DNA from: CAWGXG01 sp963826505
GTDB lineage: Bacteria; Chloroflexota; Anaerolineae; Aggregatilineales; Aggregatilineaceae
DNA length: 64,000 nt
Assembly: GCA_963826505.1 (NCBI GenBank)
Contig: CAWGXG010000007.1
Span: forward strand, 186,001-250,000
Direction: 5' to 3'
Positions 35,162 to 44,456 of the stretch are shown here, piece after piece. Each line of letters opens with the position of its first letter. The stretch's first letter is position 1. The notes below the pieces were generated by a model. The model had not been told where the DNA came from. It ran no database searches and saw only the letters and a program-made list of their open reading frames with translations. The translations under genes were made by a program, and so were the position numbers.

Positions 35162-36108
35162 TCGAAAAATTGCTAACCGCGAGTGTTTTAGCTTCGGGCA
35201 TCCGGCTGGCGACGCCCTATCTCTACGCCTCCATTGGTGAGACCTACGGGCAGCGCAGCGGGGTCTTAAACCTGGGCGTTGAGGGCGTCATGCTGATGGG
35301 CGCGTTCACGTCGTTCTGGGCCGTACACGAGTTCACCCCGGCGGGCGCGACCTCGTATCACGCGGGCGCGCTGGCGATGGGCATCCTGGCCGCGATCCTG
35401 GTTGGGCTGCTGATGGGCCTGCTGACGGCGGTCATCAACGTGACACTGCAAGCCGAACAAGGCATCAGCGGCATCGGCATCTACCTGTTTGGGCTGGGCA
35501 TGAGCGAGCTGCTGTTCAACAAGGTGTTCAACGGCGTTGTGACGGTGCGCGGCTTCCCCAAAATGCATATCCCGGTCCTCAGCGATTTGCCGTTTTTCGG
35601 CACGGTCTTTTTCAACCAGAGCCTGCTGGTCTACGGCGCGTTTGCGCTCGTCCCGATCACGTGGTTCGTCTTCAACAAGACGACCTTCGGCCTGAAGATT
35701 CGCGCGGTCGGTCAAAATCCCGAAGCAGCCGACGCGATGGGCATCAGCGTGGCGCGCGTGCGTTACATCACGGTGACGTTGGGCGGCGTGCTGGCGTCAG
35801 TAGCCGGGGCGTCGCTGTCGATCGGGCTGCTCAATGTATTCCAGCAGAATATGACCGCCGGGCAGGGCTTCATCGCCGTGGCGCTGGTCTATTTCGGGAG
35901 CTGGCGACCGCTGGGCGTGATGTTGGGCGCGCTGCTGTTCAGTCTGGTAAACGCGCTGCAGCTCCAGGCGCGCACGGTGGGCATCAACATCGAAGACGAA
36001 GTCCTGTCGATGGCCCCCTATGTGCTGACCATCATCGCGTTGGTTCTCGCCTCGCGGCGCATCGACCAGCCCGCGTCGCTCGCCAAACCGTTCGAACGGG
36101 GCGAGTGA
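35158..36108 (+). CDS. BMP-type nucleoside ABC transporter permease 2
   Basis: This second permease of 316 residues starts at ATG 35158, which overlaps the TGA of permease 1. It shows the same fold: SIGETYGQRSGVLNLGVEGVMLMGAF, a helix-rich centre and FGLKIRAVGQNPEAADAMGISVARVRY as the coupling helix. It pairs with permease 1 to form the membrane channel. A binding-protein gene follows after 158 bases. Confidence 0.93.
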   Translation: MIEKLLTASVLASGIRLATPYLYASIGETYGQRSGVLNLGVEGVMLMGAFTSFWAVHEFTPAGATSYHAGALAMGILAAILVGLLMGLLTAVINVTLQAEQGISGIGIYLFGLGMSELLFNKVFNGVVTVRGFPKMHIPVLSDLPFFGTVFFNQSLLVYGAFALVPITWFVFNKTTFGLKIRAVGQNPEAADAMGISVARVRYITVTLGGVLASVAGASLSIGLLNVFQQNMTAGQGFIAVALVYFGSWRPLGVMLGALLFSLVNALQLQARTVGINIEDEVLSMAPYVLTIIALVLASRRIDQPASLAKPFERGE

Positions 36109-36266
36109 TTTTGACCAAACGGGGTTGGTGAAGATCGCCAAGCGGCGTACTTGTAGTCGGACAGCAAAAGCTTTTAGAGTTATGATGTATCGTTGTGTGT
36201 AACCGGGCGCCAGTGCCCGGATAGAACATTAGAGAAGCGCATTATTGCGTCAGGAGGATTGCAAGC

Positions 36267-37304
36267 ATGAAGAAGGCTTATGTAGTGATGGCGTTGGTGT
36301 TGGTGGTTGCCGCGATCGTACCCGCGTTGAGCGGTGTAGCCCAGGCAAAAGCCGATCCGTTCCGTGTGGCCGTCGTGATGCCCAGTACCGTGAACGATCT
36401 TGCCTTCAGCCAGAGCATGATCGATGCCCTGACCGCCATTCAGGAAGAACGTGGCGCTGATAACTTCGAGTTTGTGTATTCCGAGAACATGTTCGTGGTG
36501 GACGACGCCCTGACCGCCATCCGTGACTACGCGACCGAGGGTTATGACCTCATCATCGCGCACGGCTCGCAGTACGGGTCCGGCCTGGCCGACATCGCGC
36601 CTGACTTCCCCGACACCTCGTTTGCCTGGGGCACGACGGTCGATACTTTCGCCGACCAGGGCGTCACCAACATCTACGCCTATGAAGCCCGCGCAGAAGA
36701 AGGCGGCTTCGTGCAGGGCGTGATGGCGGCTATGCTGACCAGCAGCGACGTGATCGGCGTAGTGGGCCCGATCGAAACCGGCGACGCCAAACTGTATGTG
36801 GACGGCTTCAAGGCCGGTGTCATGTGGCAAAATGCGGACGTGGAAGTGCTCGTCAACTACATCCAGTCCTTCAGCGACCTGGCCCTGGCGGCCGCGGCGG
36901 CTGACACCATGCTGGCCGAGAATGCCGACGTGCTGACCGGCACGGCGCAGATGGTCCCCGGCGCGGTGAGCAAGGCGCAGGAAGCTGGCGCGCTGTGGTT
37001 CGGCACGCAGTCCAACCAGACCTCGCTCGCGCCCGACGTCGTGGTGTCCAGCCAGGTGTATCACTTCGAAGTCATCCTCGACCCGATGATCGACCAGATC
37101 ATGGATGGCCAACTGGGCGGCGAAGCGTATGCTATCACGTTGGAAAACGGTGGTCTGACGATTGAATTCAACGAAGACTACATGCTGCCCGACGAAGTCA
37201 AGACGGCAGCCGACGACGCTGTCCAGGCGATCATCGACGGCACGATCTCGTTTGACATCGACGAAGATGGTGTGCTGTCGGTCGTCGAAGGCGACGCTAT
37301 GTAA
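36267..37304 (+). CDS. BMP-family nucleoside-binding protein
   Basis: A Sec signal peptide (MKKAYVVMALVLVVAAIVPALSGVAQA) is followed by the periplasmic-binding fold of the Bmp/PnrA family: PFRVAVVMPSTVNDLAFSQSM, YDLIIAHGSQYGSGLADIA, FAWGTTVDTFADQGVTNIYAY, EGGFVQGVMAAMLT and VGPIETGDAKLYVDGFKAGV. There is no lipobox cysteine at the cleavage site, so it is not an obvious lipoprotein. It has 345 residues. AGGAGG precedes ATG 36267. A hairpin at 37323-37345 lies between it and the ATPase gene. Confidence 0.92.
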   Translation: MKKAYVVMALVLVVAAIVPALSGVAQAKADPFRVAVVMPSTVNDLAFSQSMIDALTAIQEERGADNFEFVYSENMFVVDDALTAIRDYATEGYDLIIAHGSQYGSGLADIAPDFPDTSFAWGTTVDTFADQGVTNIYAYEARAEEGGFVQGVMAAMLTSSDVIGVVGPIETGDAKLYVDGFKAGVMWQNADVEVLVNYIQSFSDLALAAAAADTMLAENADVLTGTAQMVPGAVSKAQEAGALWFGTQSNQTSLAPDVVVSSQVYHFEVILDPMIDQIMDGQLGGEAYAITLENGGLTIEFNEDYMLPDEVKTAADDAVQAIIDGTISFDIDEDGVLSVVEGDAM

Positions 37305-37322
37305 AACCGTAGGGGTGAGTGA

Positions 37323-37345
37323 CCGGACCCATCCTGATGGTCCGG
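37323..37345 (+). terminator. Hairpin after the nucleoside-binding protein gene
   Basis: CCGGACC pairs with GGTCCGG across a short loop. No T-tract follows. It could raise binding-protein mRNA over downstream ATPase mRNA. Confidence 0.4.
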
Positions 37346-37366
37346 CCCCACTTGCTTAGCCTTGCG

Positions 37367-37396
37367 TCCCCCTCTCCGCCACTGTGTGGGGAGGGG
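37367..37396. repeat. CCCCCTCTCC... dispersed inverted element, copy 1
   Basis: TCCCCCTCTCCGCC and GTGTGGGGAGGGG form an imperfect inverted repeat. Related pieces occur at 49052-49082 and about 54600-54625. Confidence 0.45.
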
Positions 37397-37481
37397 TGCG
37401 CAGGCGGGGCAAAGCTGAAACAGATTTTGTCGCGTTCTTTGAATTTTCTTTGCGTGTGTCGTGTGATGATGGAAAAAACTT

Positions 37482-39056
37482 ATGGCTGCTGCTGCGTCTA
37501 ACCTGCTTCCGACCGGACAACCGCGCATCGAACACATGGAAATGCGCGGCATCGTGAAACATTTTCCGGGTGTGCTGGCCGCCGATCACATCGATTTCGA
37601 TGTACGCGCCGGAGAAGTTCATGCCCTGTTAGGCGAAAACGGCGCGGGCAAAAGCACCCTGATGAAAATCCTTTACGGGCTATACCAGCCCAACGAAGGC
37701 GAAATTCTGCTCAACGACGAGCATGTCACCATTAAGTCCCCATCGGACGCCATCGCGCACGGCATCGGCATGATCCACCAACATTTTATGCTCGTGCCGA
37801 CACTCACCGTCGCCGAAAATGTCGCGCTAGGCATGCCCTCCACGCGCGAGCCGCTGCTCGATCTGGACGTCGTCTCCAAGCGCATCAAGGAATTGGCGGA
37901 CCTGTACGGCCTGTATGTCGATCCGTCGATCCCGGTCTGGCAGCTCGCGGTCGGTGAGCGCCAGCGCGTCGAGATCCTGAAGGCGCTCTATCGCGGCGCG
38001 GCCCTGCTGATCCTCGACGAGCCGACCGCCGTCCTGACGCCGCAGGAAGTCGACGATCTGTTCAAGACGCTGCACCAGATGGTCCACGACGGCCACGGGC
38101 TGATCTTCATCTCGCACAAGCTGCACGAAGTCCTGGCGATCAGCAACCGCATCACCGTGCTGCGCGACGGACGCAACGTCGGCAGCGTGCCAGCCGAAGG
38201 GGCCACCAAGGCCAGCCTGGCGTGTCTGATGGTGGGCCGCGAGGTGCTGCTGCAATACGATCTCAAAAAGGTCGAAACTGGCGCGCCGCGTTTGCAGGTC
38301 GAAGGGCTGCACGCCCAGAGCGACCGGGGTAACGAGGCGTTGCGCGGCGTAACACTCGACGTGCGCGGCGGCGAGATTCTAGGGCTGGCGGGAGTGTCCG
38401 GCAATGGGCAGCGCGAGCTGGCCGAAGTGATGTTCGGGCTGCGTCCAGCCACCGGCGGGACAGTCGAGGTCGAAGGTCACAACGTCACGGGCAAATCGCC
38501 TGCTACGCTCAACCGGCTGGGGATGTCCTACATCCCCGAAGAACGCATGGTAGACGGCGTGATCAAGGATTTCACCGTCGCCGAAAACCTGATGCTGCAA
38601 GATCACGTCCAGCGACCCTATTCGCTGAGCATCTTCACCAATCCGCGCGCGATCACGCGCCGCTGCACTGAGCTGATCCGTAACTTCAACATCCGCACGC
38701 CCAACCAGGACACCCCGATCAAGAGCCTGTCTGGCGGCAACATCCAAAAACTGGTGTTGGCGCGCGAGCTGGCTCGCCAGCCGCGTGTTCTGATCGCCGC
38801 CCAACCCACGCGCGGCGTGGACATCGGCGCGACGGAGTACATCCACCAGCGGCTGCTCGAACAGCGCAGCAAAGGCACGGCGATTCTGCTCATCTCCGAG
38901 GATCTGGACGAGATTCTCGCGCTGGCGGATCGCATCGCTGTGATTTACGAGGGGCAGATCGTGGGCATCGTGAATCGCGCCGAGGCCCAGGTCGGGATGT
39001 TGGGTTTGATGATGGCGGGCGTCGATCAGGAATCCGCGATGACGTCCTGCGATTGA
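37482..39056 (+). CDS. Nucleoside ABC transporter ATPase (two ABC domains)
   Basis: Two ATP-binding cassettes in one 524-residue chain power the BMP-type transporter. Domain 1 has Walker A GENGAGKST, signature LAVGERQRVEIL and Walker B LLILDEPTAVLT. Domain 2 has a degenerate Walker A GVSGNGQREL, signature LSGGNIQKLVLARELA and Walker B-like VLIAAQPTRGVDIGA. The weak second Walker A and altered Walker B are usual in the RbsA/NupO-type group, so one site is probably non-hydrolytic. ATG 37482 has a weak ribosome site. A heptad repeat array starts right after the stop. Confidence 0.94.
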   Translation: MAAAASNLLPTGQPRIEHMEMRGIVKHFPGVLAADHIDFDVRAGEVHALLGENGAGKSTLMKILYGLYQPNEGEILLNDEHVTIKSPSDAIAHGIGMIHQHFMLVPTLTVAENVALGMPSTREPLLDLDVVSKRIKELADLYGLYVDPSIPVWQLAVGERQRVEILKALYRGAALLILDEPTAVLTPQEVDDLFKTLHQMVHDGHGLIFISHKLHEVLAISNRITVLRDGRNVGSVPAEGATKASLACLMVGREVLLQYDLKKVETGAPRLQVEGLHAQSDRGNEALRGVTLDVRGGEILGLAGVSGNGQRELAEVMFGLRPATGGTVEVEGHNVTGKSPATLNRLGMSYIPEERMVDGVIKDFTVAENLMLQDHVQRPYSLSIFTNPRAITRRCTELIRNFNIRTPNQDTPIKSLSGGNIQKLVLARELARQPRVLIAAQPTRGVDIGATEYIHQRLLEQRSKGTAILLISEDLDEILALADRIAVIYEGQIVGIVNRAEAQVGMLGLMMAGVDQESAMTSCD

Positions 39057-39091
39057 GCGAACAGCGATCAGCTTTCAGCGAACAGATGACA
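39057..39091. repeat. 7-base-period degenerate repeat, locus 5
   Basis: Five heptads GCGAACA, GCGATCA, GCTTTCA, GCGAACA and GATGACA begin at the base after the ATPase stop codon. Confidence 0.7.
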
Positions 39092-39099
39092 GGTACGGC

Positions 39100-40884
39100 T
39101 CACTCCGCGTCGAACGCGCCTAGCAGCACGCACGCCAGGGCCGCGTTCGGCCACGCGAACCAAGTCCGCGAGACAACCGTGTAATTTGTAGCGTCGTAGG
39201 CTTCGGGCAGCGCGCCGTCCCACTGTGCCGCGCGGCGCAGCCGCTCATAAGCGCGGGCTGCGCGGGCGGAGTCGTCCGTGGCGCGTGCCAGAATGATCTC
39301 CTGCACATCTCCCAACGGCCAGGGCGCGCGCGTATGGACCGATCCCAGCGCAGGCGGGTAGAAGCCCTCCATGTTCGCCGCCGAGAACGCGAACGCGATC
39401 GTTGCACGCCAGACCGGATCGTCCGCCGCGACGAAACCCCATGCCGGAGCCAGCGCGAGCGGGATATCGTTGGCGTCATGGTAGACATGGAACGCGCCGC
39501 GCCCGTCGGTGGTATAGGCGTACAGCGGCCGCCCCTCCCATTCTGTGACGAAATACGCCCCCACCGCCCCACGTACCGACTCCGCCAACGCGGCGAAATC
39601 GCCGCTGAGGCCCGCCTCAGCCAATCGTTGAAACGTCCGCCACATCAGGATATGACTCGATAGGTGGTACGGCTGCGCAACAGGATCATCGGCGGGCGTT
39701 TCGTCGGTCGGGAACAGCCACGCGTCCGGCGCTTTACGCGCCAGCAGCATATCAATCAGCGGCGCGACGTGCGGAGCCAACCGGTCTCGCGTGGTGGTGT
39801 CCCCAGTTTCGATTACGTAGTCGGCCAACTCCAACAGCGGGAAGACCTGCTGATCGAGCTGAAAAGCAGCGTCTTTGACGCGCCCGTTGGCCATATAACA
39901 GCGGCCCCAGGTCCCGCCCGGGCGCTCCGCTGTTTCGAACATCCACAGCAGGTGGCGGCGTACGACGTCCGCCCAGGCGGGCCGCGCGCTGAGCAGCGCC
40001 CGCGCCACGTAATACGCGTCCCGATTCCACGAGAGCGGCAGCAGCATGTGGTCGGTCAGCAGGCAGCACGTGTCGCCCACCGGGACCGCCAGCGCCAGCC
40101 CGTAAACCAGGCCGCGCCGCACCAGTGGATCAGACGTCGCCGGGGGCGCGTCGCGCCACGCGGCGCGCCAATCCGCGCGCAGCCGATCCAGGACAGCGGG
40201 CACGTCGAGCTGGGCCAGCGTCCGCGCCTGCTGACGCGCCGCGGCACCATCCGCGCCAAACGCAATCGCCAGCACGAGCGTCAGCGCGGGATCGCCCGCG
40301 GGTGTGGGTACAGCCAGCTTCGCCGGGCCAGCGATCGCTGCCGCACAGGGCAGCGCCGGATTCTCGATGGTCAGCAGCCCGTCTGTGAACCACACCTGCA
40401 ACTCCAGCGGCGGCATCGGCACCGGGCCGCCCTCGGTAAGCTGAGTGTAGGCCGAGCGTTGCAGCGACAGCCGGCCCGCCCAACGCGGTTCCGGGCCGGT
40501 GATACGCCACAGTTGGATCGCGCCACCGTCATGTGCAAAGGTGGTGACTTCGGCGCTACTGCCGTCCGCCAATTCCAGCCGCACATATGGGATCGCGCCT
40601 TCTAACAAGGAGGCTTCCCGCCGGACGACGGGCGCATCCCAGCGCGGGCCGAAGCCTTCCAATGCAGCCAGCCCGGCGCGATAGCGGCGCACCTCGGCGG
40701 GATCGTAGCGCCGGTCTTCGGGGAAGGGATCGGCAGTGGTCAGCGTGACGTAGCCATGTGCCGGGTGGAAGGTGTTGACCGCGATCAACCGCCCATCCGC
40801 GTCGATGCTGCCCGTCACGCCGTCCGTGCCAAAATCCAGGGGTTTCACGCCCTGTTCAGGATCGAGAGTATCGGAGATGGTCAC
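39100..40884 (-). CDS. Cytoplasmic glycosidase, glycogen-debranching/GH15-like
   Basis: The 594-residue protein has no signal peptide. It has an N-terminal beta-sandwich-like part (SIDADGRLIAVNTFHPAHGYV) and a C-terminal half that looks like an (alpha/alpha)6 barrel: LLPLSWNRDAYYVARALL, LLWMFETAERPGGTWGRCY, YHLSSHILMWRTFQRL and AFHVYHDANDIPLALAPAWGF. The WNRDAYY and acidic DANDIP patterns resemble GH15/GH-N debranching-type enzymes. Family and linkage specificity cannot be set by eye. It is the last gene of the LacI-regulated sugar operon and starts 11 bases after the ATPase gene. It probably hydrolyses the imported oligosaccharide. Confidence 0.7.
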   Translation of the reverse strand: MTISDTLDPEQGVKPLDFGTDGVTGSIDADGRLIAVNTFHPAHGYVTLTTADPFPEDRRYDPAEVRRYRAGLAALEGFGPRWDAPVVRREASLLEGAIPYVRLELADGSSAEVTTFAHDGGAIQLWRITGPEPRWAGRLSLQRSAYTQLTEGGPVPMPPLELQVWFTDGLLTIENPALPCAAAIAGPAKLAVPTPAGDPALTLVLAIAFGADGAAARQQARTLAQLDVPAVLDRLRADWRAAWRDAPPATSDPLVRRGLVYGLALAVPVGDTCCLLTDHMLLPLSWNRDAYYVARALLSARPAWADVVRRHLLWMFETAERPGGTWGRCYMANGRVKDAAFQLDQQVFPLLELADYVIETGDTTTRDRLAPHVAPLIDMLLARKAPDAWLFPTDETPADDPVAQPYHLSSHILMWRTFQRLAEAGLSGDFAALAESVRGAVGAYFVTEWEGRPLYAYTTDGRGAFHVYHDANDIPLALAPAWGFVAADDPVWRATIAFAFSAANMEGFYPPALGSVHTRAPWPLGDVQEIILARATDDSARAARAYERLRRAAQWDGALPEAYDATNYTVVSRTWFAWPNAALACVLLGAFDAE

Positions 40885-40894
40885 AGCCTGGCGC

Positions 40895-42010
40895 TCACTC
40901 GGCCATCAACTTTTCCAGGTCCGGCACCAGCGCCTTACCCGTCTCACGATCGATCCACCGGATTTTGTCATCGGGGAAGCGCACCCAGATCTCCTGATTC
41001 ATCACTGCGCGGAAGTCCGGGTGGGTCGATACTTTGATGATGTCGCTGCCGATCTGGATCGTCAGCAGGTTCTGCGATCCGAGCGGCTCCACCACCAGCA
41101 CCTTGACTTGCAGCGCGTCGTCACTAGGTTTGCTGAGCGCTTCCATGTTCTCGGCACGGATGCCGACGACCACCGGCTGGCCATCGTAGCGCGCCAGGAT
41201 ATCGTTCATCTGTGGGATCGGCGTCAGGCCGAAGTCCCCAATATAGGCGCGGACTGCGCCATTTTCGCGCCGGACCTGCCCCTCAAGGAAGTTCATGGGC
41301 GGCGTGCCGATGAACCCTGCGACAAAGCGATCGGCGGGCATGTCGTAGACTTTGGTCGGGTTGTCGCATTGCAGGATGCGACCCTTGTTCATGACGGCGA
41401 TGCGGTCGCCCATACTCAGCGCCTCGATCTGGTCGTGCGTGACGTAGATCGTCGTCGACTTCAAGGTCGCCAGCAGGCGCTTGAGCTCGGCGCGCATTTC
41501 CAGGCGCAGCAGCGCGTCGAGGTTGCTCAATGGCTCGTCCATCAACAGCACTTCAGCCTGGTAGGCGATGGCGCGCGCCACGGCAATACGCTGGCGCTGC
41601 CCGCCGCTGAGCTGCGAGGGGAATCGTTCCAAAAAGTCCTCGATGTGCAGCAAATTGGCGGACTGCTGGACGCGCTCGGTGATCTGTTCTTTAGGCATGC
41701 GTTTCATCTTCAGCCCGAACGCGATGTTATCGTAGACACTCATATGCGGGAAGATCGCGTAGCTCTGGAAGACCATCGAGATCCCGCGATCTTTAGGCTG
41801 CAAGTAGGTCACGTCGCGCTTGCCGATGAAGATATTCCCGGAATCCACCAGGCCCAGCCCGGCGATCGCGCGCAGCAGCGTGGTTTTTCCGCAGCCGCTT
41901 GGTCCCAGCAGCACGACGAATTCCTGGTCGGCTACCGTCAGGCTGATGTCATCCACGGCGCGGACTTTACCAAATGTTTTGACGGCGTTCTCAATCCGAA
42001 TCTCTGCCAT
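40895..42010 (-). CDS. Sugar ABC transporter ATPase, MalK/UgpC type
   Basis: This is a typical CUT1 ATPase of 371 residues. Walker A is GPSGCGKTTLLRAIAGL, Q-loop MVFQSYAIFPHMSVYDN, signature QLSGGQRQRIAVARAI, Walker B LLMDEPLSNLDA and switch His YVTHDQIEALSM. A C-terminal TOBE-like regulatory domain follows (VVVGIRAENMEAL). ATG 42010 follows GGGAAAACGCT. It lies 11 bases after the MalG-like permease. It is probably shared by one transporter only, as all partners are adjacent. Confidence 0.95.
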   Translation of the reverse strand: MAEIRIENAVKTFGKVRAVDDISLTVADQEFVVLLGPSGCGKTTLLRAIAGLGLVDSGNIFIGKRDVTYLQPKDRGISMVFQSYAIFPHMSVYDNIAFGLKMKRMPKEQITERVQQSANLLHIEDFLERFPSQLSGGQRQRIAVARAIAYQAEVLLMDEPLSNLDALLRLEMRAELKRLLATLKSTTIYVTHDQIEALSMGDRIAVMNKGRILQCDNPTKVYDMPADRFVAGFIGTPPMNFLEGQVRRENGAVRAYIGDFGLTPIPQMNDILARYDGQPVVVGIRAENMEALSKPSDDALQVKVLVVEPLGSQNLLTIQIGSDIIKVSTHPDFRAVMNQEIWVRFPDDKIRWIDRETGKALVPDLEKLMAE

Positions 42011-42020
42011 AGCGTTTTCC

Positions 42021-42890
42021 CTATTTGGTGATCTGGCCCCACATGTTGAACAGGTAGCGCCGCACAAAGAAGATGAATATCAATGACGGCACAAGCATGA
42101 AGAACCCGCCCGCAAACTTGAACGGATCACTGGACTTGTTCAGCGTGTACAGGATCAGCGCGGGCAGGGTGCGGTTGTTGAGTGTCAGCAGGACGGCCGC
42201 GAACACTTCGTTCCACGACGTCACGAACGTGAAAATGGCCGAGGCCGCGACGCCAGGCAGCGCCAGCGGCAGCACAATCCGCCAAAACGCGACGGCAGGG
42301 CTGCACCCAAATACCTTGGCGGCTTCTTCCAGCTCGCGCGGGACACTGGCAAACACGCTGGACACGATCAGGACCGTCGTCGGCAGCGTCAGGGCGGTGT
42401 GCATCAGCGCCAGGCTGTAGACCTTGTCGAAGATATTCCACTGGCGGAACTGGACGGCCAGCGGCACCGCCAGGATCACGATCGGGAAGGCGCGCACGGC
42501 CAGAATCCCGAGCCGGAAGGCGTCGCGCCCACGGAAGAAATAGCGCGAAATGGCGTACCCGGCGGGCGCGGCGATGGCCGTCGAAAGGGCGAGGGTGATC
42601 AGGGCCACCACGATGCTATTACGCGTCGCGCGCATGATGCCTTCGAAATTCAAGAAGAAGTCCATCGTCTGCGTGGAGAACGGGACCGGCGCGAAATGTT
42701 TGGGAAAGGCACGCACATCAACCGGCGTGCTGAACGCCATCGTGGCGATCAGCCAGATCGGCAGCAGAATCCAGATGGCGATCAGGATAGCGACCGTGTA
42801 CATCCCGGCGCGGCGCAGTTTGCGCTGGCGGATGGCCCGCACCTGGGCCGCATCGAGCTTGCGTGGGGTGACCTGTGCGGTGGCGGTCAT
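42021..42890 (-). CDS. Sugar ABC transporter permease, MalG type
   Basis: The 289-residue permease has about six helices and the EAA-type coupling loop SVPRELEEAAKVFGCSPAVAFWRIVLPLALPGV. The N-terminus (TPRKLDAAQVRAIRQRKLRRAG) is basic and cytoplasmic. Its start overlaps the stop of the MalF-type gene in ATGA form. With that partner it forms the CUT1 channel. Confidence 0.94.
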   Translation of the reverse strand: MTATAQVTPRKLDAAQVRAIRQRKLRRAGMYTVAILIAIWILLPIWLIATMAFSTPVDVRAFPKHFAPVPFSTQTMDFFLNFEGIMRATRNSIVVALITLALSTAIAAPAGYAISRYFFRGRDAFRLGILAVRAFPIVILAVPLAVQFRQWNIFDKVYSLALMHTALTLPTTVLIVSSVFASVPRELEEAAKVFGCSPAVAFWRIVLPLALPGVAASAIFTFVTSWNEVFAAVLLTLNNRTLPALILYTLNKSSDPFKFAGGFFMLVPSLIFIFFVRRYLFNMWGQITK

Positions 42891-44287
42891 GACTTTTTGC
42901 CCCCTTCTTCCTGGCTACGAACGGTGCGCAGATAGATCATGGCAATGCCCAGTGAAATGAACATGATGAAGCCCGAATAGGCCGCGGCCACGTTCGGGTT
43001 GTTGTACGTGGCGACATCGTACCAGCGGTACGTCTCGTTGGCGAGCACAGTTACGACTGTGCCGCCAGAAATCACCACGACAACCGCAAACACTTGAAAC
43101 GCCAGGATCGTGCGCAGGATCAGCGCGACCTGCAGACTGGGCTTGAGCAGGGGCAGGATGATGTGCCACAGACGCTGCCACATGTTCGCCCCGAACAATT
43201 CCCCGGCTTCAAGTAATTCCGTCGGGATGGCCTGCAAGCCCGAGACAACAATGACCATTACGATCGAGGTGGCGCGCCAGACTTCGGCCAGCACGATGGC
43301 CACGATGATCCAATTGCGGTGTTCGGCCGAGATGAAAATAAACGGCTTGTCGATCAACCCTAAATGGCTCAGCAAGGAATTTATGAAGCCGCGCTGGGTG
43401 AAGATCGAAAGCCATACCAGGCCGGAAGCCAGGTCCGATATTCCGAGCGGGATGGCGTAAATGTAGAGGAAAATCGTGCTGAAGCGCGGTCGTGATTGCA
43501 GCACCAGCGCCATGACGATCGCCAGTGTGAATTGGAGCGGTAGGATCAGCACGATCAGCAGCAGGGTGGTTTCGGTTGCCCTGGTGAAATTGCGATCATG
43601 GATCATACGCTTGATGTAGTCCAACGTCCACTCTTTGGTCCCCGTCCCGCGATCCACGCGTCCCGTGGCCGAAATCGTGGAGTCGGTCACGAAGACCGGC
43701 CCGCGTTGGACCCACCCTTCTACCGTCGACCCGTCCGGCAGATCGGCGGTGATCTTTATCCACTGGGCCGGTTGGGCGAGCAGCCCTCCCGCGACTACGT
43801 TACCCGTCAGGTCTTCCCACTGTACGATCGTCACCTGCGTACCCTGGGGTAGGTCACCCACGACGGCGCTATCCGCCGAGTGATCGGCGTAAACGGTGGC
43901 GCTGTCCGCCGTCACCGCGCCGGTTTCGGAGCGGCTGGCGTCCTTGACAAAGACGTCACCTCGCTCTGCCCAACCGACGACCGTCTGCCCCTCGGCATCG
44001 ATCGCGCTCACCTTGAGCCAGAATTGCGGCTTGCTGAGTAACCCGCCAGCGGCACTGCCAAGTTCTTCTTTGTTCACGGCCAGAGTTGTGACGGTAGTAC
44101 CCTGTTCCAACCGGCCCGTGACGGCTGCGTCAGCCGAAGGCTCGGCACGCAGCAGCAGAATCTGGCTGTTGCGCTGCACCGCGAGCTGCAGCGAGCGCAC
44201 CATCGGGTAACCGAAGAACAACAGCAGGTAGGCGAACGATGGCAAGATCAGCAGGTAGGGAGCCCAGTTAACACGTCTAACGTTCAT
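42887..44287 (-). CDS. Sugar ABC transporter permease, MalF type, with two SH3-like domains inserted
   Basis: The 466-residue permease is longer than the usual 290-320. Helix 1 (YLLILPSFAYLLLFFGYPMVRSL) is followed by about 160 extracytoplasmic residues. These form two tandem SH3b-like repeats. Repeat 1 runs from ILLLRAEPSADAAVTGRLEQG to VVGWAERGDVFV; repeat 2 runs from SATVYADHSADSAVVGDLPQG to VEGWVQRGPVFV. Then TLDYIKRMIHDRNFTRATETT resumes the MalF fold, ending with the coupling loop AIPTELLEAGELFGANMWQRLWHIILPLLKPSL. Bacterial SH3 domains bind cell wall or protein partners. Here they would face the same side as the binding protein. It lies 169 bases downstream of the binding protein gene. 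Confidence 0.92.
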   Translation of the reverse strand: MNVRRVNWAPYLLILPSFAYLLLFFGYPMVRSLQLAVQRNSQILLLRAEPSADAAVTGRLEQGTTVTTLAVNKEELGSAAGGLLSKPQFWLKVSAIDAEGQTVVGWAERGDVFVKDASRSETGAVTADSATVYADHSADSAVVGDLPQGTQVTIVQWEDLTGNVVAGGLLAQPAQWIKITADLPDGSTVEGWVQRGPVFVTDSTISATGRVDRGTGTKEWTLDYIKRMIHDRNFTRATETTLLLIVLILPLQFTLAIVMALVLQSRPRFSTIFLYIYAIPLGISDLASGLVWLSIFTQRGFINSLLSHLGLIDKPFIFISAEHRNWIIVAIVLAEVWRATSIVMVIVVSGLQAIPTELLEAGELFGANMWQRLWHIILPLLKPSLQVALILRTILAFQVFAVVVVISGGTVVTVLANETYRWYDVATYNNPNVAAAYSGFIMFISLGIAMIYLRTVRSQEEGGKKS

Positions 44288-44333
44288 GGTGATGTCTCCC
44301 TGAACAAATTTGAATTTGTAATAAACGGCCCGA

Positions 44334-44351
44334 CCGCCTAAACAGAGGCGG
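44334..44351 (-). terminator. Small hairpin between binding-protein and permease genes
   Basis: CCGCCT pairs with AGGCGG across a 6-base loop. A hairpin here fits differential expression of binding protein over permeases. No long T-tract follows. Confidence 0.35.
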
Positions 44352-44456
44352 ACCAGTAACGGCAGTGTTGTCTCTATTGTAGCGGATGGGGGAAACCAAG
44401 CCGGAGCCGGTTCCCCCCAAAACGCTTGTTAAATGGCGGATAGTCCGGTCACTCGC

